Shown: in pieces, positions 63,457 to 64,000 of the stretch
Numbering within the stretch: the stretch's first letter is position 1
Layout: each line of letters starts with the position of its first letter
Assembly (NCBI RefSeq): GCF_029267015.1
Contig: NZ_JARIEA010000045.1
Coordinates: 43,770-107,769, forward strand
DNA from: Sporosarcina ureae
Lineage (GTDB): Bacteria; Bacillota; Bacilli; Bacillales_A; Planococcaceae
Direction of reading: 5' to 3'
Length of the DNA: 64,000 nucleotides
The notes under the pieces: generated by a model
What the model was told of the DNA's origin: nothing
Seen by the model: the letters and a program-made list of their open reading frames with translations, nothing else
Database searches by the model: none
Program-made: the position numbers and the translations under genes

Positions 63457-63680
63457 ATACAGATATGGCTTTACTAATAGAATACTTGCCATTTTTAATT
63501 CCACTTATTATTTTGCAACTGGGATTGGCCATTTTCTCGGCGATACATGTCATTCGCCATCCACATTACCGCTTCGGCAATCAAGTGGTGTGGTTGTTGA
63601 TTGTTTTATTGTTCCAATTTATAGGGCCATTAATCTATTTCGTTTTTGGAAGAGGTGATCACAATAGTCGTACAAATTAA
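63453..63680 (+). CDS. yxlE: Small PLDc_N-type membrane protein (YxlE-like)
   Basis: A 75-aa protein with two transmembrane helices (about 8-30 and 42-63) and the PLD-nuclease N-terminal pattern HVIRHPHYRFGNQVVWLLIVLLFQFIGPLIYFVFGR. In B. subtilis YxlE precedes YxlF and YxlG in the sigY operon. Its ATG overlaps the stop of the regulator gene (ATGA), and its 3' end overlaps the ATPase gene. Confidence 0.85.
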   Translation: MNTDMALLIEYLPFLIPLIILQLGLAIFSAIHVIRHPHYRFGNQVVWLLIVLLFQFIGPLIYFVFGRGDHNSRTN

Positions 63681-64000
63681 CGGTGTCACGAAGCGTTTCG
63701 GAGATCATAAAGTACTGAAAGATATTCATCTTGATATTCCAGAGCATACAGTTTTCGGATTTGTCGGTGCAAACGGTTCTGGCAAGACGACACTGATGAA
63801 ATGTATGCTCGGGTTGTTACCTCTCAATACGGGTTCTATTACGATTGCAGGCGAACCTGTGACGTTTGGGGAGACCAAGTCCAATCAATATGTCGGCTAC
63901 TTGCCGGACGTTCCTGAATTCTATCCATTCTATACCGCAACGCAGTATTTAGAGTTATGTGCAGTCATTACAAATATAGCTGTAAAAGAACGTCAAGAAA
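63655..64000 (+). CDS. yxlF: ABC transporter ATP-binding protein (YxlF-like), cut by window edge
   Basis: 115 codons are visible. Walker A is GANGSGKTT, followed by the Q-loop region YLPDVPEFYPFYTATQYLELC. The order XRE regulator, yxlE, yxlF matches the YxlEFG exporter set. The start is taken as GTG 63655 (VITIVVQINGVTKRFG); AAGAGGTGATCAC overlapping it is a near-perfect SD that could instead serve a non-standard start a few codons later. The signature motif and Walker B lie beyond the edge. Confidence 0.85.
   Translation, partial: MITIVVQINGVTKRFGDHKVLKDIHLDIPEHTVFGFVGANGSGKTTLMKCMLGLLPLNTGSITIAGEPVTFGETKSNQYVGYLPDVPEFYPFYTATQYLELCAVITNIAVKERQE

Overview
The window is a chromosomal segment of a low-to-moderate GC Gram-positive bacterium of the Bacillales, most likely the Planococcaceae (Sporosarcina-like). 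This is an inference from gene content: a trp operon without trpG controlled by a tryptophan T-box, RsbQ, a YkfA/YkfC pair, a KatE-type long catalase, OpuD, YlmA and YxlE/YxlF homologues, GGAGG-type ribosome binding sites and frequent TTG/GTG starts. No rRNA, tRNA, phage, insertion sequence or CRISPR array was seen.

Layout. 1-1.4 kb: an ABC exporter operon (permease, YtrA-type GntR repressor, truncated ATPase) behind a perfect 13-bp inverted-repeat operator. 1.4-4.4 kb: an acyl-CoA thioesterase and murein-peptide recycling genes ykfA and ykfC, with a decayed ykfB between them. 4.6-10.9 kb: trpEDCFBA with a long T-box leader. 10.9-28.6 kb: rluF, three c-di-GMP proteins, an NCS2 permease, a methyltransferase, a PLD-like protein, YlmA, a BCCT transporter, a UbiB-like kinase and catalase. 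28.7-29.2 kb: two inverted copies of a palindromic intergenic repeat. 29.2-36.4 kb: LysR with a CofE-like ligase, an rsbQ/PAS-GGDEF pair, MarR with an MFS exporter, and a dicarboxylate symporter. 36.4-43.8 kb: an SLH-anchored SGNH hydrolase, the kynUBA operon, an alkyltransferase-like protein, a 21-bp tandem repeat and a cystine ABC importer. 44-51.8 kb: APC, DASS and NhaC transporters, a coiled-coil protein, a DUF421 protein with a 39-aa companion, and a GNAT.

52.1-62.1 kb is the most distinctive part. A LacI-type regulator heads a long one-strand catabolic cluster: SDR, Fe-alcohol dehydrogenase, aldehyde dehydrogenase, cupin, alpha/beta hydrolase, HpcH/HpaI aldolase and a complete TRAP transporter. 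A shared palindrome (core AATACGTATT) lies just downstream of the lacI promoter, before the Fe-ADH gene and beyond the 3' end of the cluster. No known pathway matches the set exactly. A reasonable reading is import of a hydroxylated carboxylate, aldol cleavage to pyruvate plus an aldehyde, and oxidation or reduction of that aldehyde.

62.3-64 kb: an XRE/TPR regulator broken by an in-frame TAA, followed by YxlE- and YxlF-like genes that run off the edge.

The trp and kyn operons form an opposed pair: one makes tryptophan from chorismate through anthranilate, the other degrades tryptophan back to anthranilate. Four c-di-GMP turnover proteins lie within 22 kb, one of them fused to a PAS sensor and paired with an RsbQ hydrolase.
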